From NCBI GenBank assembly GCA_030627905.1, contig DAOVRZ010000011.1, forward strand, positions 1 to 64,000: a stretch of DNA of 64,000 nucleotides, read 5' to 3'. The notes beneath the pieces were generated by a model that was not told the origin of the DNA, ran no database searches, and worked only from the letters and a program-made list of their open reading frames with translations. The stretch comes from JAGMES01 sp023128035 (GTDB lineage Bacteria > Bacillota > Halanaerobiia > DY22613). A program made the translations under genes and the position numbers. Below, piece after piece: positions 15,001 to 21,823 of the stretch (positions are counted from its first letter, which is position 1; each line of letters opens with the position of its first letter).

Positions 15001-16364
15001 TGGCGTACATGATCTATACATCTGGTTCTACAGGTAAGCCTAAAGGAGTTTTGTTGGAACATACTGGTATTGTTAATCTGGCAACATATTTCCAAAATGA
15101 TCTTGGTGTCAAAAACACGGATCGGATTTTACAGTTTGCATCATGTTCATTTGATGCATCGGTCTGGGAAACTTATATGGCATTATTAACTGGAGCTACG
15201 TTATATCTGGTTGATCAAGATGTGATAAATAGTTACGATAATTTCACAGAGTTTATGAATCAGAATCGTATCACTGTAGTCACTTTACCACCAACTTATT
15301 TAAATAACTTAGATCCAGAAAAGATAACTACTTTACGTAAATTGGTCACTGCAGGTTCAAAAACTAATTTTGATTTGGTTAATAAATGGAAAGAGCGTGT
15401 TGAGTATATTAATGCATATGGGCCAACAGAAAGTACAATTTGTGCAACTGCTTTCAAATGTGTTGGTGATATGGAGGGCTATTCATCAATTCCGATTGGC
15501 AAGCCGATCTTTAACACTCAAATTTATATCCTTGATACAAAGGGACAACCGGTTGCAATAGGTGTTCCAGGTGAGTTATGTATCTCAGGTGTAGGACTTG
15601 CTAAAGGATATCTCAATAGACCAGAGCTAACAGATGAAAAATTTATATCCAATCCATTTATAAACGTATTTAGAGAAGAGAATCTGAGAATTTATCGTTC
15701 TGGAGATATGGCTAGATGGCTTCCAGATGGCAGTATAGAGTTTTTAGGAAGAATAGATCATCAAGTCAAAATCAGGGGATATCGGATTGAACCAGGTGAG
15801 ATAGAAAAACAATTATTAACATATGCAGATATAGAAGAAGTTGTGGTGATAGCTAGAGAAGATCAATCTGGTAACACATATTTATGTGCATATATTGAAA
15901 CTGATGAAGAACTAGCAATAGTAGAGCTAAGAGAATATCTGGCAAGTAAGTTACCTGTTTATATGATCCCAACATATTTTGTTCAACTATCAGAAATTCC
16001 TTTAACACCAAATGGAAAAGTAGATCGTAAAGCTTTACCAGAACCTGATGGAAGAATGGATACTGGAACTGAGTATGTAGCTCCAGAGACTGAAGTTCAA
16101 AAAAGAGTTGCAAAGATTTGGAGTCAGGTTTTAGGTATTGAGAGAATTGGCATAAACGACAAGTTCTTTGAGATCGGTGGGGATTCATTAAAGGTAATCG
16201 GCTTATCTGATAGTATTAAACGAGAATTTGATGTAGAGATGAAAGTTACAGATTTATTTAAATATAATACTATCAGTAAATTGGCTGAGGTATTGGATGA
16301 GGATAATAAAGAAGATAACAATGAATTAGATACAGAACAACCACTGGTTCTAACATTTGAATAG
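1..16364 (+). CDS. Multimodular non-ribosomal peptide synthetase, 5' end beyond the window
   Basis: The frame is open from the first base; its first residues are already the end of an adenylation (A) domain, so the true start lies upstream. Domain order is A(partial)-PCP, then five C-A-PCP modules. PCP phosphopantetheine serines lie near 468, 3615, 6789, 9909, 13059 and 16185. The C-domain HHxxxDG motifs are at 1005, 4215 (HHIISDR, last Gly lost), 7344, 10479 and 13611. Pocket residues aligned to GrsA give DLTKVGHIGK (Asp), DAFWIGGTFK (Val), DASTIAAICK (Tyr/Phe-like), DGFFLGVVYK (Ile) and DAWTVAAICK (Phe); the amino-acid names rest on codes I remember. There is no epimerase or thioesterase. 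The last PCP reads GGDS and is followed by a short acidic tail, so it probably hands over to the KS of the next protein. It is cytoplasmic and forms an operon with the next two genes. Confidence 0.95.
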   Translation, partial: LADGNIEYLGRIDNQVKIRGFRIELGEIENQLLKDERIKEAVVVDRTDEAQDKYLCGYIVTKEDLSVSEIKENLAIELPDYMIPAYFVKLEELPKITSGKVDRKALPKPDGSIGVGTEYVAPTNEIEEKLTAIWSEVLRIEKIGINDNFFELGGHSLKATTVVSKAFKDLNVEISLGQIFKTPTIKGLAELIKSAEESIYSEIKPVDFAEHYALSSAQKRLFLLNQIEDNNTSYNMPGAMIIEGDLDKGRLEFAFRELINKHESLRTSFELIKGEPVQCVHETVEFNLEYFTDADGQVEELMKEFIKPFDLSKAPLLRVGLIKVSDKQVLVFDMHHIISDGVSMNILVKELVNVYEGKDLPELRIQYKDFSAWQNDLFNSERIKEQEEYWLDNFAGEIPVLNMSTDKPRPVVMTYEGDKLNFEIGEELTAKLNSIAQEQGATMYMVLLAAYNILLSKYSGQEDIIVGSPIAGRPHADLENMIGMFINTLAMRNFPVSERSFAKFLADVKDRALKAYENQNYQFEMLVEKLDLKRDLSRSALFDVMFVLQNHAEQNTIATDTLNFIPYDIENNVSKFDLTLYVFENSKKIELNIRYSTQLFNKERIERLSRHYLEILSEIVENPMVKLADIQMLSDEEQKQLLIEFNDTMVEYPENKAVHRLFEEQVSKTPDKIALTFNDQHLTYQELNERANQLARVLRLKGVIKDCSVGIIVERSLDMIVGMLAVLKAGGAYLPIDSEYPADRISYMLNDSKTKILLTTCIHEESLLVDLPTSIEILNMDKIEYLDDLTNLDDVSDLNSLAYIIYTSGSTGRPKGVGIEQHSLVNYVNWFSKKAKITEDDSSVLLTSFAFDLGYTVLWTSLVCGAELHIVSENLYKDANELINYLAYNSITYIKATPSLFNMIVNSPKFDNRSILDTLRMIVLGGEQIRVNDLIKYRTIYPTVKFMNHYGPTEATIGCVSTLIDEDNFAEFINRPVIGRPNSNVAVYILDKNNNPVSVGVNGELCITGVGLARGYVNKLELTKEKFIQNPYAEGDLRKRLYKTGDLARWLADGRIEFIGRIDHQIKIRGFRVEVGEIENQLLVHENIKEVVIIVGEDNNDKYLAAYFVAEEELTTTLLRQYLSKRLPEYMIPAYFVQLDELPLTPNGKLDRKALPNPLSSINTGKTYVAPTNELEEKLVSIWERVLKIEKISVYDNFFELGGHSLKATDFISKVYKELNVELPLRQVFTTPTIKELAEYISQAEESIYSDIPVLENDLDANEWIYPVSSAQRRLYVLEQLDGISTGYNVPAVMWVEGNLDIERLETAFKELVKRHESLRTAFKVIGGEISQVIYRDVEFEITHIVPDSQKLKDGNWSLDEEIKSFIRPFDLSKAPLLRVGLITDLPSTLSPQGKSSDVLIVDMHHIISDRVSRNNVIKEVANLYAGNQLSELIIQYKDFSVWQNSLLDSEIIKKQEEYWLGMFADAVPVFNMPTDYARPAVMSYEGDQINFEIGKDLTRKLNQLAQEKGVTLYMVLLAAYNVLLSKYSGQEDIIVGSPIAGRPHADLEDVIGMFVNTLAMRNYPVSDKSFNEFLKDVKERTLTTYENQDYQFEMLVEKLSNDKNLIPIDLGRNLLFDTMFVLQNADKQEISLSDLKFVPYQSTGKVSKFDLTLSLAESEETIQYVIEYRTKLFKESTIKRLAGHFNNILETIVEKPELQLADIEMLSAKEREQILIDFNQTTVDYPKEKTISQLFLEQVKRTPEKIALVYEDQELTYKELDERSNQLAYLLRSKGVGSDKIIGIMSERTPEMVIGVLGIVKAGGAYLPINVDYPDDRVEYMLNDSKAEWLLLGTDIEQNIEFSGEIIDLNNLDLDGNIPSLEDLNKPNDLIYIIYTSGSTGKPKGVMIEHQNVNRLVKNSNMLRIQSTDRIMQTGSLAFDASTFEIWGTLLNGASLYLIDREDLLAAERFEKNLKQHQITTIWLTAPLFNQLFDENPEMFSELKTLIVGGDALSPKHINGVRAKYKDLEVINGYGPTESTTFTTFYRIERRFEENIPIGEPVSNTQVYILNKSNRLQSIGVPGELCIGGDGLARGYLNRPELTADKFVANPVIQGERMYRTGDLVRWLSDGNIEFMGRIDYQVKIRGFRIEPDEITAHLLSHEAIQDAVVIAREDEGNKYLCAYLVSDGEVAVADIRSYLSKTLPDYMIPSYFISMEKLPLTLNGKIDRKALPKPDGNIITGVDYVAPTNEVEEKLAQIWSEILNVDKVGINDNFFELGGHSLKAATLVGKMFKEFETEVPLVQVFKTPTLKKLAEYISSSEESEYLAIPAVVESEYYSVSSAQKRLYVLNQFEGIGTGYNIPVVMTIEGELSASHLEDALNKLIKRHESFRTSFEMVDGKPVQKIHQDVEYKIENLELNADKLEVKEIIDDVIDKFIRPFDLRKAPLLRVGLCRIKDKHLLILDIHHIIADGVSMDIFVKDLINLYDGNELPYLRIQYKDFSVWQNELFNSDKIKNQEEYWLNVFAGEVPGLNMPTDYIRPAVMSYAGNKIDFVVEKELTSRLNNFATKNGVTLYMILLAAYNILLSKYSGQDDIIVGSPIAGRPHADLENIVGMFVNTLAMRNKPGREKSFVEFLEEVKENALKAYENQDYQFEMLVEILDLEVDLSRNALFDTMFALQNEFDSELSLKGLKFKPYKLENKISKFDLTVNAAEVDDYIKLIFEYRTDLFKAATIKRMAGHYISILQNVLESPKISLKNIEIVSTEEKDKLLNEFNNTLIEYPADCTIHQLFEKQVESTPNKVAVVFEEKQLTYEELNQKSNQLAYLLCQKGVTVDEVVGIMMERSLEMVIGMLGVLKAGGAYLSIDSEYPEERIEYMLTDSNAKTLLIAGQMADKIQFAGEVIALDDERIYANNSSNLEYINTPNDLAYLIYTSGSTGMPKGVLLEHKGILNFVTYFNKGLEIKDTDRVLQFASCSFDASVSEFYMALLTGATLYMIDQDTINSYSEFTKFLNENGITVVTLPPIYLKNLDPKKVTTLRKLITAGSKTNFDLVNKWKDSVDYINAYGPTEGTICATTFICKGDIDHYSSVPIGKPIYNTKAYILDQNGQLAPIGVPGELCISGVGLARGYLNRAELTEEKFVQNLIDGDSEHQKLYRTGDLARWLADGSIEFLGRIDHQVKIRGYRIEVGEIENWLKKDERVNEVLVVDYKDVDGDSYLCAYYTATGELAVSELRQYLSTKLPNYMIPAYFIGLEEFYLTTSGKIDRKALPIPGENYNIETVYLAPTNECEEKLVQIWSEILKRENIGITDNFYNLGGQSLKAMSLSQEMFKEFNVEVPLSQVFKTPTIKELTEFINEADKSIYSEIKPIEEKERDGAHYQVSSAQKRLFVVDQLMGANTTYNMPAALVIEGNFERERFEFALQKLIQRHEALRTSFMVVEEEPIQVIHQNVEFNVAYIAEKNCNQAEMEDVMRTLVSEFVKPFDLSQAPLLRVGFAKVNERYLMIFDMHHIISDGVSMNILINDLQNLYAGNELPELRIQYKNFAEWQNQLFHSKKIKEQEEYWLNIFADKSEIPVLDLPTDYQRPAKRSFEGDRIRFEIDTELTVKLNQLANNNGATLNMVLLAAYNILLAKYSGQEDIIVGSPIAGRSHSDLKNIVGMFVNTLVMRNYPAFDKSFVQFLEEVKEGALKAYENQDYQFEMLVDKLKLDRDLSRNPLFDVMFTLQNEDRSSFEIDELRFIPYEVENNTAKFDLTLAGSESNSKINFSLEYSTILFARETIERFSRYYVRILEEITKEPKIILSDIIMQSEEEKYQQLYDFNNTKTDYPKEKTINELFEEQVKNNPNNIALIYEDETMTYRELNAKANQLARKLRVMGVGPDCIVGLMVERSIGTKTIIGILGILKAGGAYLPIDPEYPTDRINYLLTDSGTKILLTQSHIANKVDFNGTVIDMDRFDFVGDDSNLEVINRSDNLIYVIYTSGTTGKPKGNLTMHVNVSRVVLNTNYIEITDKDKVLQLSNYAFDGSVFDIYGALLNGAELVLINKDTAMNLDRLAELIKDKNITIFFITTALFNILVETKIDYLAGVRKILFGGERVSVDHAKKALNYLGKDRIIHVYGPTESTVYATYYPINQIDSKAKTISIGSPLANTEIYVLDKHNQLQPIGVPGELCISGEGLARGYLHNQELTDAKFIKNPFNPEKRLYKTGDLVRMLADGNIEFIGRIDQQVKLRGFRIELGEIEECLGQHSAITDVVVVVQKDVLDNKYLVAYIVENEEIAVSELKVHLQGSLPDYMIPAYFVKLDKIPLTSNGKVNRRALPEPDLSSTVETEYVAPENETEERLAEIWSEILGIERVGIIDNFFELGGHSIKAMSLATKVNKEFDVELPLRVIFETQTIKELAIYLTSKATKKLYSEIKSVEYADGQYPVSSAQKRMYALYKLAEDGIGYNMPMAMIMEGNLEIERLENVLRNIVQRHESLRTSFHFKNGQPVQIVHSEVNFELTQFTAKENEAKEVVQNFVRPFDLTIAQLMRAALIKYEEYENRYLFVIDMHHIISDGVSLDIFIKEFNQLYMGEELTELKIHYKDFAVWQNELFNSESFKMQEEYWLNTFKGELTSLELPLDYQRPQVLNFAGDYINFNVDSELTDQIKELAEANNATLFMILLASLNVLLAKYSGQSNITVGTPIACRNHADLDKVIGMFVNTLVLRNYPTADKTFEQFLAEVRDHALSAYDNQDYQFEMLVEKLNVAREEGRNPLFDVMFVLQNANEAQISAGDLKLTRYDFESKAVKFDLNMVVTESINGLNVNFGYRTSLFKKETIERISKHYVNILKNIVKQRMEAKISDIEMLSFEDQQKIIIDFNQTKEDFPVEKTIHKLFEEHAINRPDKAAVVYKDKSLSYQELNGRANQLAKVLITQGVSQGTFVAIIAERSIEMVVGYLAVLKAGGAYLPIDPGYPEERVSYMITDSNAQILLTQSHLKDKFKFAGKVVLFDDEAILKESTENVELNSQPVDLAYMIYTSGSTGKPKGVLLEHTGIVNLATYFQNDLGVKNTDRILQFASCSFDASVWETYMALLTGATLYLVDQDVINSYDNFTEFMNQNRITVVTLPPTYLNNLDPEKITTLRKLVTAGSKTNFDLVNKWKERVEYINAYGPTESTICATAFKCVGDMEGYSSIPIGKPIFNTQIYILDTKGQPVAIGVPGELCISGVGLAKGYLNRPELTDEKFISNPFINVFREENLRIYRSGDMARWLPDGSIEFLGRIDHQVKIRGYRIEPGEIEKQLLTYADIEEVVVIAREDQSGNTYLCAYIETDEELAIVELREYLASKLPVYMIPTYFVQLSEIPLTPNGKVDRKALPEPDGRMDTGTEYVAPETEVQKRVAKIWSQVLGIERIGINDKFFEIGGDSLKVIGLSDSIKREFDVEMKVTDLFKYNTISKLAEVLDEDNKEDNNELDTEQPLVLTFE

Positions 16365-16390
16365 ACACTATCTAGGGAGAGGTGAGTAAA

Positions 16391-19300
16391 ATGAGAGAAA
16401 AGCCAGAGGAGAACAGATTATATAAAGAGGATGATATTGCTATTATAGGTATGGCTGGACGCTTTCCTGAAGCAGATGATTTAGAAGAATTTTGGGACAA
16501 CCTAAAAAACGGTAAAGATTCAATTAGAGATCTACCAGCTAGTAGAATTGAAGAGCTTAAGAATATACTCGGAGATATTCCAGAGGTTAACTATGCAAGA
16601 TCAGGATATTTAGATCGAATTAGCTATTTTGAACCGGAAATATTTTCTATAAGTCGTGAAGAGAGTAAATTTATCGACCCTCAACAGAGATTGCTTTTAG
16701 AGTTGGTTGAGGAGGCAATTTTGGATGCGGGATACAACCCAGTAAATTTAGATGGGAAGAACATAGGGGTATTTGTTTCCCAAAATGAAAATCAATATAC
16801 TAAAAACTTTAGTGCTTTATCTCCAATGGCATTTCAAAATAGTAATCATTCTGTTGGGGCTGGTCGTGTAGCCTATACGTATAATTTTACCGGGCCAGCA
16901 ATTACCATTGGAACAGCCTGCTCTTCAGGTTTAGTGGCACTGAACAATGCCAAGCATAGTTTGAAGTTTGGTGAATCTGAGCTGGCAGTTGTCGGTGGTG
17001 TTAAACTGGGTTTATTACCTGGGGATGAGAGTTCTATTGGTTCTACCCCAATATTATCAATGACTCAAAAGGTTAAAACCTTTGATAAGGATGCAGATGG
17101 AACAGTTGGTGGAGAAGGTGGAGGGGCTTTGCTTTTAAAGCCTCTCCACAAAGCCTTAAAAGATGGTGACAATATTCATGCGATTATTAAGGGAAGTGCG
17201 ATAAACAGTGATGGTAATCGTTCTAATGGTATGAGTTCACCAAGTGAAGAAGGACAGGAAGAAGTAATTTTACAAGCAATAGAGAATGCAGAGATTGATC
17301 CACTGTCAATATCATATATCGAAACCCACGGAACGGGTACTAAGATTGGTGATCCGATTGAAGTTGCAGGGATTAGCCAGGCTTTAGATAAGCTTGGTTA
17401 TCCTAAGCATTCTGTTGCTCTTAGTGCTGTTAAGACAAATATTGGGCACTTAGATGGGGCGGCTGGTTTGGCTGGGGTTATAAAAACGGTGCTGGCCCTG
17501 AAAAATAAAAAATTATTACCATCTATCAATTTTAAAGCTCCAAATCCATTAATTGATTTTCTAAATTCGCCGGTATATGTTAATGATAATTTTGCTGATT
17601 GGCATACCTCGACTATACGTAGAGCTGGAGTAACATCATTAGGGATCACGGGAACAAACTCTCATATAATTTTAGAAGAGTCGCCAGTTGTAGAAAATTC
17701 TACTCCAGATTATAAGAACATTGTGGCTTTATCAGCTAGAACAGAGAAGTCATTAGAGTTGATGATTAAAAGATTAAGTACATATTTAAGCGATCATAAA
17801 GATTTAGCAATCAATGATATAGCTTTTACACTTAACTTAGGTAGAAGAGATCTTAAGTATAAGTTTGTCACTATTGCTGATAGCACAGAAAATCTTATAA
17901 ACAAGCTAAATTCCTTTGAATCTGAGAATCCTAAGGATGAAGAGACCGAATATCTGTATTATCGACTCAGAAATAAGGATAAAAAAGCAATTTCAACAGC
18001 TTTGATGATACCTGATATTGAGGATATTATGATGGAAGATTTAGAAGAACTGCTTTCATCAGATTTAGAATTCAAAAAATACACCGAGCAATTTATTCAA
18101 CATATTGATGATGATGGAGATTTAAATGATCCAAAGATTAAGTATGCTCTTTTAGTATATGCCTGGATCAAACTATTAGGCGAGTATTCGATAAAGCCAA
18201 AAATTATATTAGGTTTTGGTATTGGTAGTATTGTCGCTAATCTGGCATCAGCCCAAATTTCCTTTGAAGATGCTATCAAACAGTTAAAAGCTTATACTCT
18301 TAAAAAAATTGAGATTACAGAAGAAAAACTTAATAGTTTTTTAGATACTATTATTCAAAGAGGAGTTAATACATGTATTCTATTTTCACCAGAGCAAACT
18401 CTAGGTAATTTATTTAAAAAAGTTTTGGATAACAAAGAAAAGATAACCTTGATGATTCAAAATCAGAACGAATCATCACTTGCAGTAATTACAAAACTAA
18501 TGCAAAATGGAATGACAGTAAAATGGAATAAAGTATATGAAAATCATCAAGTAAAACGTGTCAGCTTGCCAGGATATGTATTTGATACTCAGGGTTATTT
18601 TATGCCTATCGAAAGTAAAGGTATGGGTTTAGTATCTCAAACTTCAGAAACAAACTTGCTTTTTGAAGAGACTGATCCTGATCTTTTACATAATTTGATC
18701 TGGACAGAAGAGGAACTAAAAAGAGACCAGATTAATGCTCTTGATGGTATCTGGATTATCTTCAATGATCAATTGGGTTTAAGTAAACTTCTAGTAGATC
18801 AATTGAAATCAGAAGATGTAAAAATTATTCAGGTCTCTTCAGGAGAAGAGTTTCAAAAAATTGATGACCTAAACTATCAGATTAATATTGTTGAACTAAA
18901 TAATTATGAACAACTTATTCAGGATATTTACAAAACAGATCAAATGATAGATGGTATTATCAATTTGTCTACCTGTCATAAGCCGATGTATCATTTTAAT
19001 TTAAATCATAGGGATGCTGTAGAAAATAGTTTAAATGAAGGGTATTATAGTATTCTTTATCTTACTCAAGCTTTGCTTAAAAAATATAAAGATCTTAACT
19101 TGTATCATATTACGACAAATGCTCATCGGGTATTAGAAGATGATTCTCTGATATGTCCAGAAAAGAGAATGATCTGGATTTTAAATAAAGTTATTAATCA
19201 GGAAGTAGATCATTATAACTCTTATTGTATAGATTTAGACTTTAATAGTTCTACCCTTGATGAGGTTTGTCAGCAGATTATAGATGAGATCAGATATGAT

Positions 19301-21802
19301 TCTGATCAGCTTTTTGAGATTGCTTACCGTAAAGATAAAAGATTTATTCAGTATTTAAGTCCAGTAGAAACTAACTTAGAAAATAATCTGGTGATTAAAG
19401 ATGGTGGTGTTTATTTAATCACTGGTGGAACTGGTGGTATTGGACTAGAGATATCTAAATATTTAGCTTCAGCTAAAAAGGTAAACTTAATATTGTTAAA
19501 TAGAACACCGCTTTCTGAAAAGAGTCGTGCGGATCAAGAGTATAAATTAGGTATAATAAAAGATTTACAAACGAATGGAACTACTGTAGAGACGATGTAT
19601 GGAGATGTTTCTGATTATCAACAGATGAAAGAGATAGTTTCTAAAGTTAAAGCTTCTTATGGGAAAATAGATGGAGTAGTTCATACAGCCGGTCTTCCGG
19701 GTGAAAGACCATTGATATCTTTTATAACCAAAAATGATGCAGAAAATGTTTTTGCTGCAAAAGTATATGGAACTTTAGTTTTAGCAGATTTATTAAGAGA
19801 TCAGTTTTTAGACTTCTTTATCACCTGTTCTTCGTTAAGCTCGCAGGTTGGAGGATTTGGATTTGGAATCTATGCTTCTGCTAATAGTTTCTTAGATTCA
19901 TTTTGCGCTCTTCAAAGACAACTAGGCAAAAAATATATTGCGATTAACTGGGGTAGTTGGGGAGAAGTAGGAATGGGTGCAGGCATTAAAGATCATTCAT
20001 ATTCTTCTGGTCTTAGTAATTTAACAAATGCAGAAGGAATTAGCGTTTTTGCTACCATTTTAAATAATAATCTTGATAATTATTCAGTCAATAAACTGAC
20101 GGATAAGGTCGCTAAACTATTCGCTTCTTTCGCATTTTTCAAAATTAAAGGAAAGAACAATTTATCGAAAGCAGAATCAACGTATATAATTGATGATCAA
20201 TCAATAGAGGAAAGTTTATATTCCATGCTTAGAGATGTATATGTTGGTGATGAATTAGAGTTGACGGATAAAATTTTCGATTTAGAATTAGATTCAATTG
20301 ATGTAATGCAATTTGTTGGTAAATTGAAAAAAGCTGTAAACGTAACTATTCCAATGAAGTTATTCTTTGATAATTTAACAGTTAGTGAAATGTTTGAAAG
20401 GATAAGAACATTAATTTTAGGAGAATCAGATGAGCAGAACTTGATTATTAAACAACCTGACCAGGAATTTTATCCTGTATCAACATCTCAAAATCGTTTA
20501 TACTTAGTTACCCAGTTAGATAAGGAAAGTATCGCTTATAATTTGAATACCTTCTGGTTCATTGGAGGAAATGTAGATCAAATTAGGATAGAATATGCAG
20601 TCAAGGAATTAATTAAACGACATGAATCTTTAAGAACTTCTTTTGAATTATCTGATGGAAAAATTATTCAAAAAGTTAACCAGGAAGTAGATTTTACTGT
20701 CAATTATTTTGAAGCAAAAGAAGCAGAGATTGAAAACTTGAATAAAAACTTTGTCAGACCATTTGATTTAAGTAAAGCTCCTTTATTTAGAGTAAATTTA
20801 TTAAAAGTTGATGACAAATATTTGTTAATGATGGATTTACACCACATAATATTTGATGGTGTATCTCAAAATATTTTGTTTAGAGAGTTTTTGGCTCTGT
20901 ATAAAGGTGAAAAGTTACTTGAACTTAAACTACAATATCGTGATTTTGCTACCTGGCAGTATGAACTTTTAAATTCAGATAAGATTAAGCCTCAAAAAGA
21001 ATATTGGTTAGAAACATTTTCAGGGGAAATTCCAAAGTTAAGCATGCCTACAGATCATCCAAGACCAAAAATTTTAGATTTCAAAGGAAATAGCATTAGG
21101 TTTACTGTTGATCCAGAGTTAACTGGTAAGCTAAATGAATTAATAAAAGCACAAGGGATAACAATGTTTATGTTAATTTTAGCAGCGTATAATGTTTTAT
21201 TAGGGAAATATGCAAATCAAGAAGATGTAATTGTTGGTGTAACAATGACTGGAAGACATCATTCGGATTTAGAAAACATAATTGGAATGTTTGTTAATAC
21301 TATGCCTTTAAGAAACTATCCTATAAAAGCTAAAACTTTTAGTGAATTTTTAGCTGATCTTAAAGAGAATACACTTAAAGCATATGAAAATCAGGATTAT
21401 CCTCTAGAAATGTTAGTAGATAACTTAAAATTAGTGCATGATCCTGGTAGAAACCCACTATTTGATGTGGTCTTTAATTTAAATAATCAGAGGCGTGAAG
21501 GTGAATTTGCTGATATTGAACTTGATGGTTTAACATTAAAAATGTATGAGCATGAACAGTCTACAGCAATTTTTGATTTATCTTTGGATGGTGTTGAATT
21601 AGGTGGTAAGATAGAATTTGAAATTGAATATAGAACATCATTATTTAAAAAAGAAACTATAGACCAATTTGCTAAAGATTTGCTGAAAATTCTTGAGATT
21701 GTGGTTGATGAACCAGAAATAAAAATACACGATATTAAACTGGTAGAAGAATTAGAGATACTTGAAACAGGACAGTTTACCGAGGTCGGCTTTGACTTTT
21801 GA
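16391..21802 (+). CDS. Hybrid polyketide synthase-NRPS (KS, degenerate AT, KR, ACP, C)
   Basis: The ATG at 16391 is chosen because AGGGAGAGG sits 8 bases upstream; an in-frame GTG at 16382 overlaps that site. The ketosynthase covers residues 10-430, with active-site Cys177 in TACSSG, ETHGTGT and NIGHLDGAAG. The following ~200 residues look like a shrunken acyltransferase: GFGIGS near residue 607 replaces GHSxGE, yet a normal post-AT linker (VKWNKVYENH..LPGYVFD) follows. A ketoreductase has TGGTGGIG near residue 1010 and a CSSLSS..YASAN active site. The ACP serine is in ELDSID near 1303, and a full C domain (HHIIFDG near 1484) ends the protein. It should extend the peptide by one malonate and reduce the ketone to a hydroxyl, with malonyl loaded by an acyltransferase in trans, then pass the chain to the Lys-like module of the next protein. 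Confidence 0.93.
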   Translation: MREKPEENRLYKEDDIAIIGMAGRFPEADDLEEFWDNLKNGKDSIRDLPASRIEELKNILGDIPEVNYARSGYLDRISYFEPEIFSISREESKFIDPQQRLLLELVEEAILDAGYNPVNLDGKNIGVFVSQNENQYTKNFSALSPMAFQNSNHSVGAGRVAYTYNFTGPAITIGTACSSGLVALNNAKHSLKFGESELAVVGGVKLGLLPGDESSIGSTPILSMTQKVKTFDKDADGTVGGEGGGALLLKPLHKALKDGDNIHAIIKGSAINSDGNRSNGMSSPSEEGQEEVILQAIENAEIDPLSISYIETHGTGTKIGDPIEVAGISQALDKLGYPKHSVALSAVKTNIGHLDGAAGLAGVIKTVLALKNKKLLPSINFKAPNPLIDFLNSPVYVNDNFADWHTSTIRRAGVTSLGITGTNSHIILEESPVVENSTPDYKNIVALSARTEKSLELMIKRLSTYLSDHKDLAINDIAFTLNLGRRDLKYKFVTIADSTENLINKLNSFESENPKDEETEYLYYRLRNKDKKAISTALMIPDIEDIMMEDLEELLSSDLEFKKYTEQFIQHIDDDGDLNDPKIKYALLVYAWIKLLGEYSIKPKIILGFGIGSIVANLASAQISFEDAIKQLKAYTLKKIEITEEKLNSFLDTIIQRGVNTCILFSPEQTLGNLFKKVLDNKEKITLMIQNQNESSLAVITKLMQNGMTVKWNKVYENHQVKRVSLPGYVFDTQGYFMPIESKGMGLVSQTSETNLLFEETDPDLLHNLIWTEEELKRDQINALDGIWIIFNDQLGLSKLLVDQLKSEDVKIIQVSSGEEFQKIDDLNYQINIVELNNYEQLIQDIYKTDQMIDGIINLSTCHKPMYHFNLNHRDAVENSLNEGYYSILYLTQALLKKYKDLNLYHITTNAHRVLEDDSLICPEKRMIWILNKVINQEVDHYNSYCIDLDFNSSTLDEVCQQIIDEIRYDSDQLFEIAYRKDKRFIQYLSPVETNLENNLVIKDGGVYLITGGTGGIGLEISKYLASAKKVNLILLNRTPLSEKSRADQEYKLGIIKDLQTNGTTVETMYGDVSDYQQMKEIVSKVKASYGKIDGVVHTAGLPGERPLISFITKNDAENVFAAKVYGTLVLADLLRDQFLDFFITCSSLSSQVGGFGFGIYASANSFLDSFCALQRQLGKKYIAINWGSWGEVGMGAGIKDHSYSSGLSNLTNAEGISVFATILNNNLDNYSVNKLTDKVAKLFASFAFFKIKGKNNLSKAESTYIIDDQSIEESLYSMLRDVYVGDELELTDKIFDLELDSIDVMQFVGKLKKAVNVTIPMKLFFDNLTVSEMFERIRTLILGESDEQNLIIKQPDQEFYPVSTSQNRLYLVTQLDKESIAYNLNTFWFIGGNVDQIRIEYAVKELIKRHESLRTSFELSDGKIIQKVNQEVDFTVNYFEAKEAEIENLNKNFVRPFDLSKAPLFRVNLLKVDDKYLLMMDLHHIIFDGVSQNILFREFLALYKGEKLLELKLQYRDFATWQYELLNSDKIKPQKEYWLETFSGEIPKLSMPTDHPRPKILDFKGNSIRFTVDPELTGKLNELIKAQGITMFMLILAAYNVLLGKYANQEDVIVGVTMTGRHHSDLENIIGMFVNTMPLRNYPIKAKTFSEFLADLKENTLKAYENQDYPLEMLVDNLKLVHDPGRNPLFDVVFNLNNQRREGEFADIELDGLTLKMYEHEQSTAIFDLSLDGVELGGKIEFEIEYRTSLFKKETIDQFAKDLLKILEIVVDEPEIKIHDIKLVEELEILETGQFTEVGFDF

Positions 21803-21823
21803 TAAAAGAAAGGAGAAAAAATA

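Noticed and set aside
16391..21802. Active cis-acyltransferase in the PKS module
   Set aside because: The catalytic Ser motif is GFGIG, and the region lacks the length and downstream His motif of a working AT.
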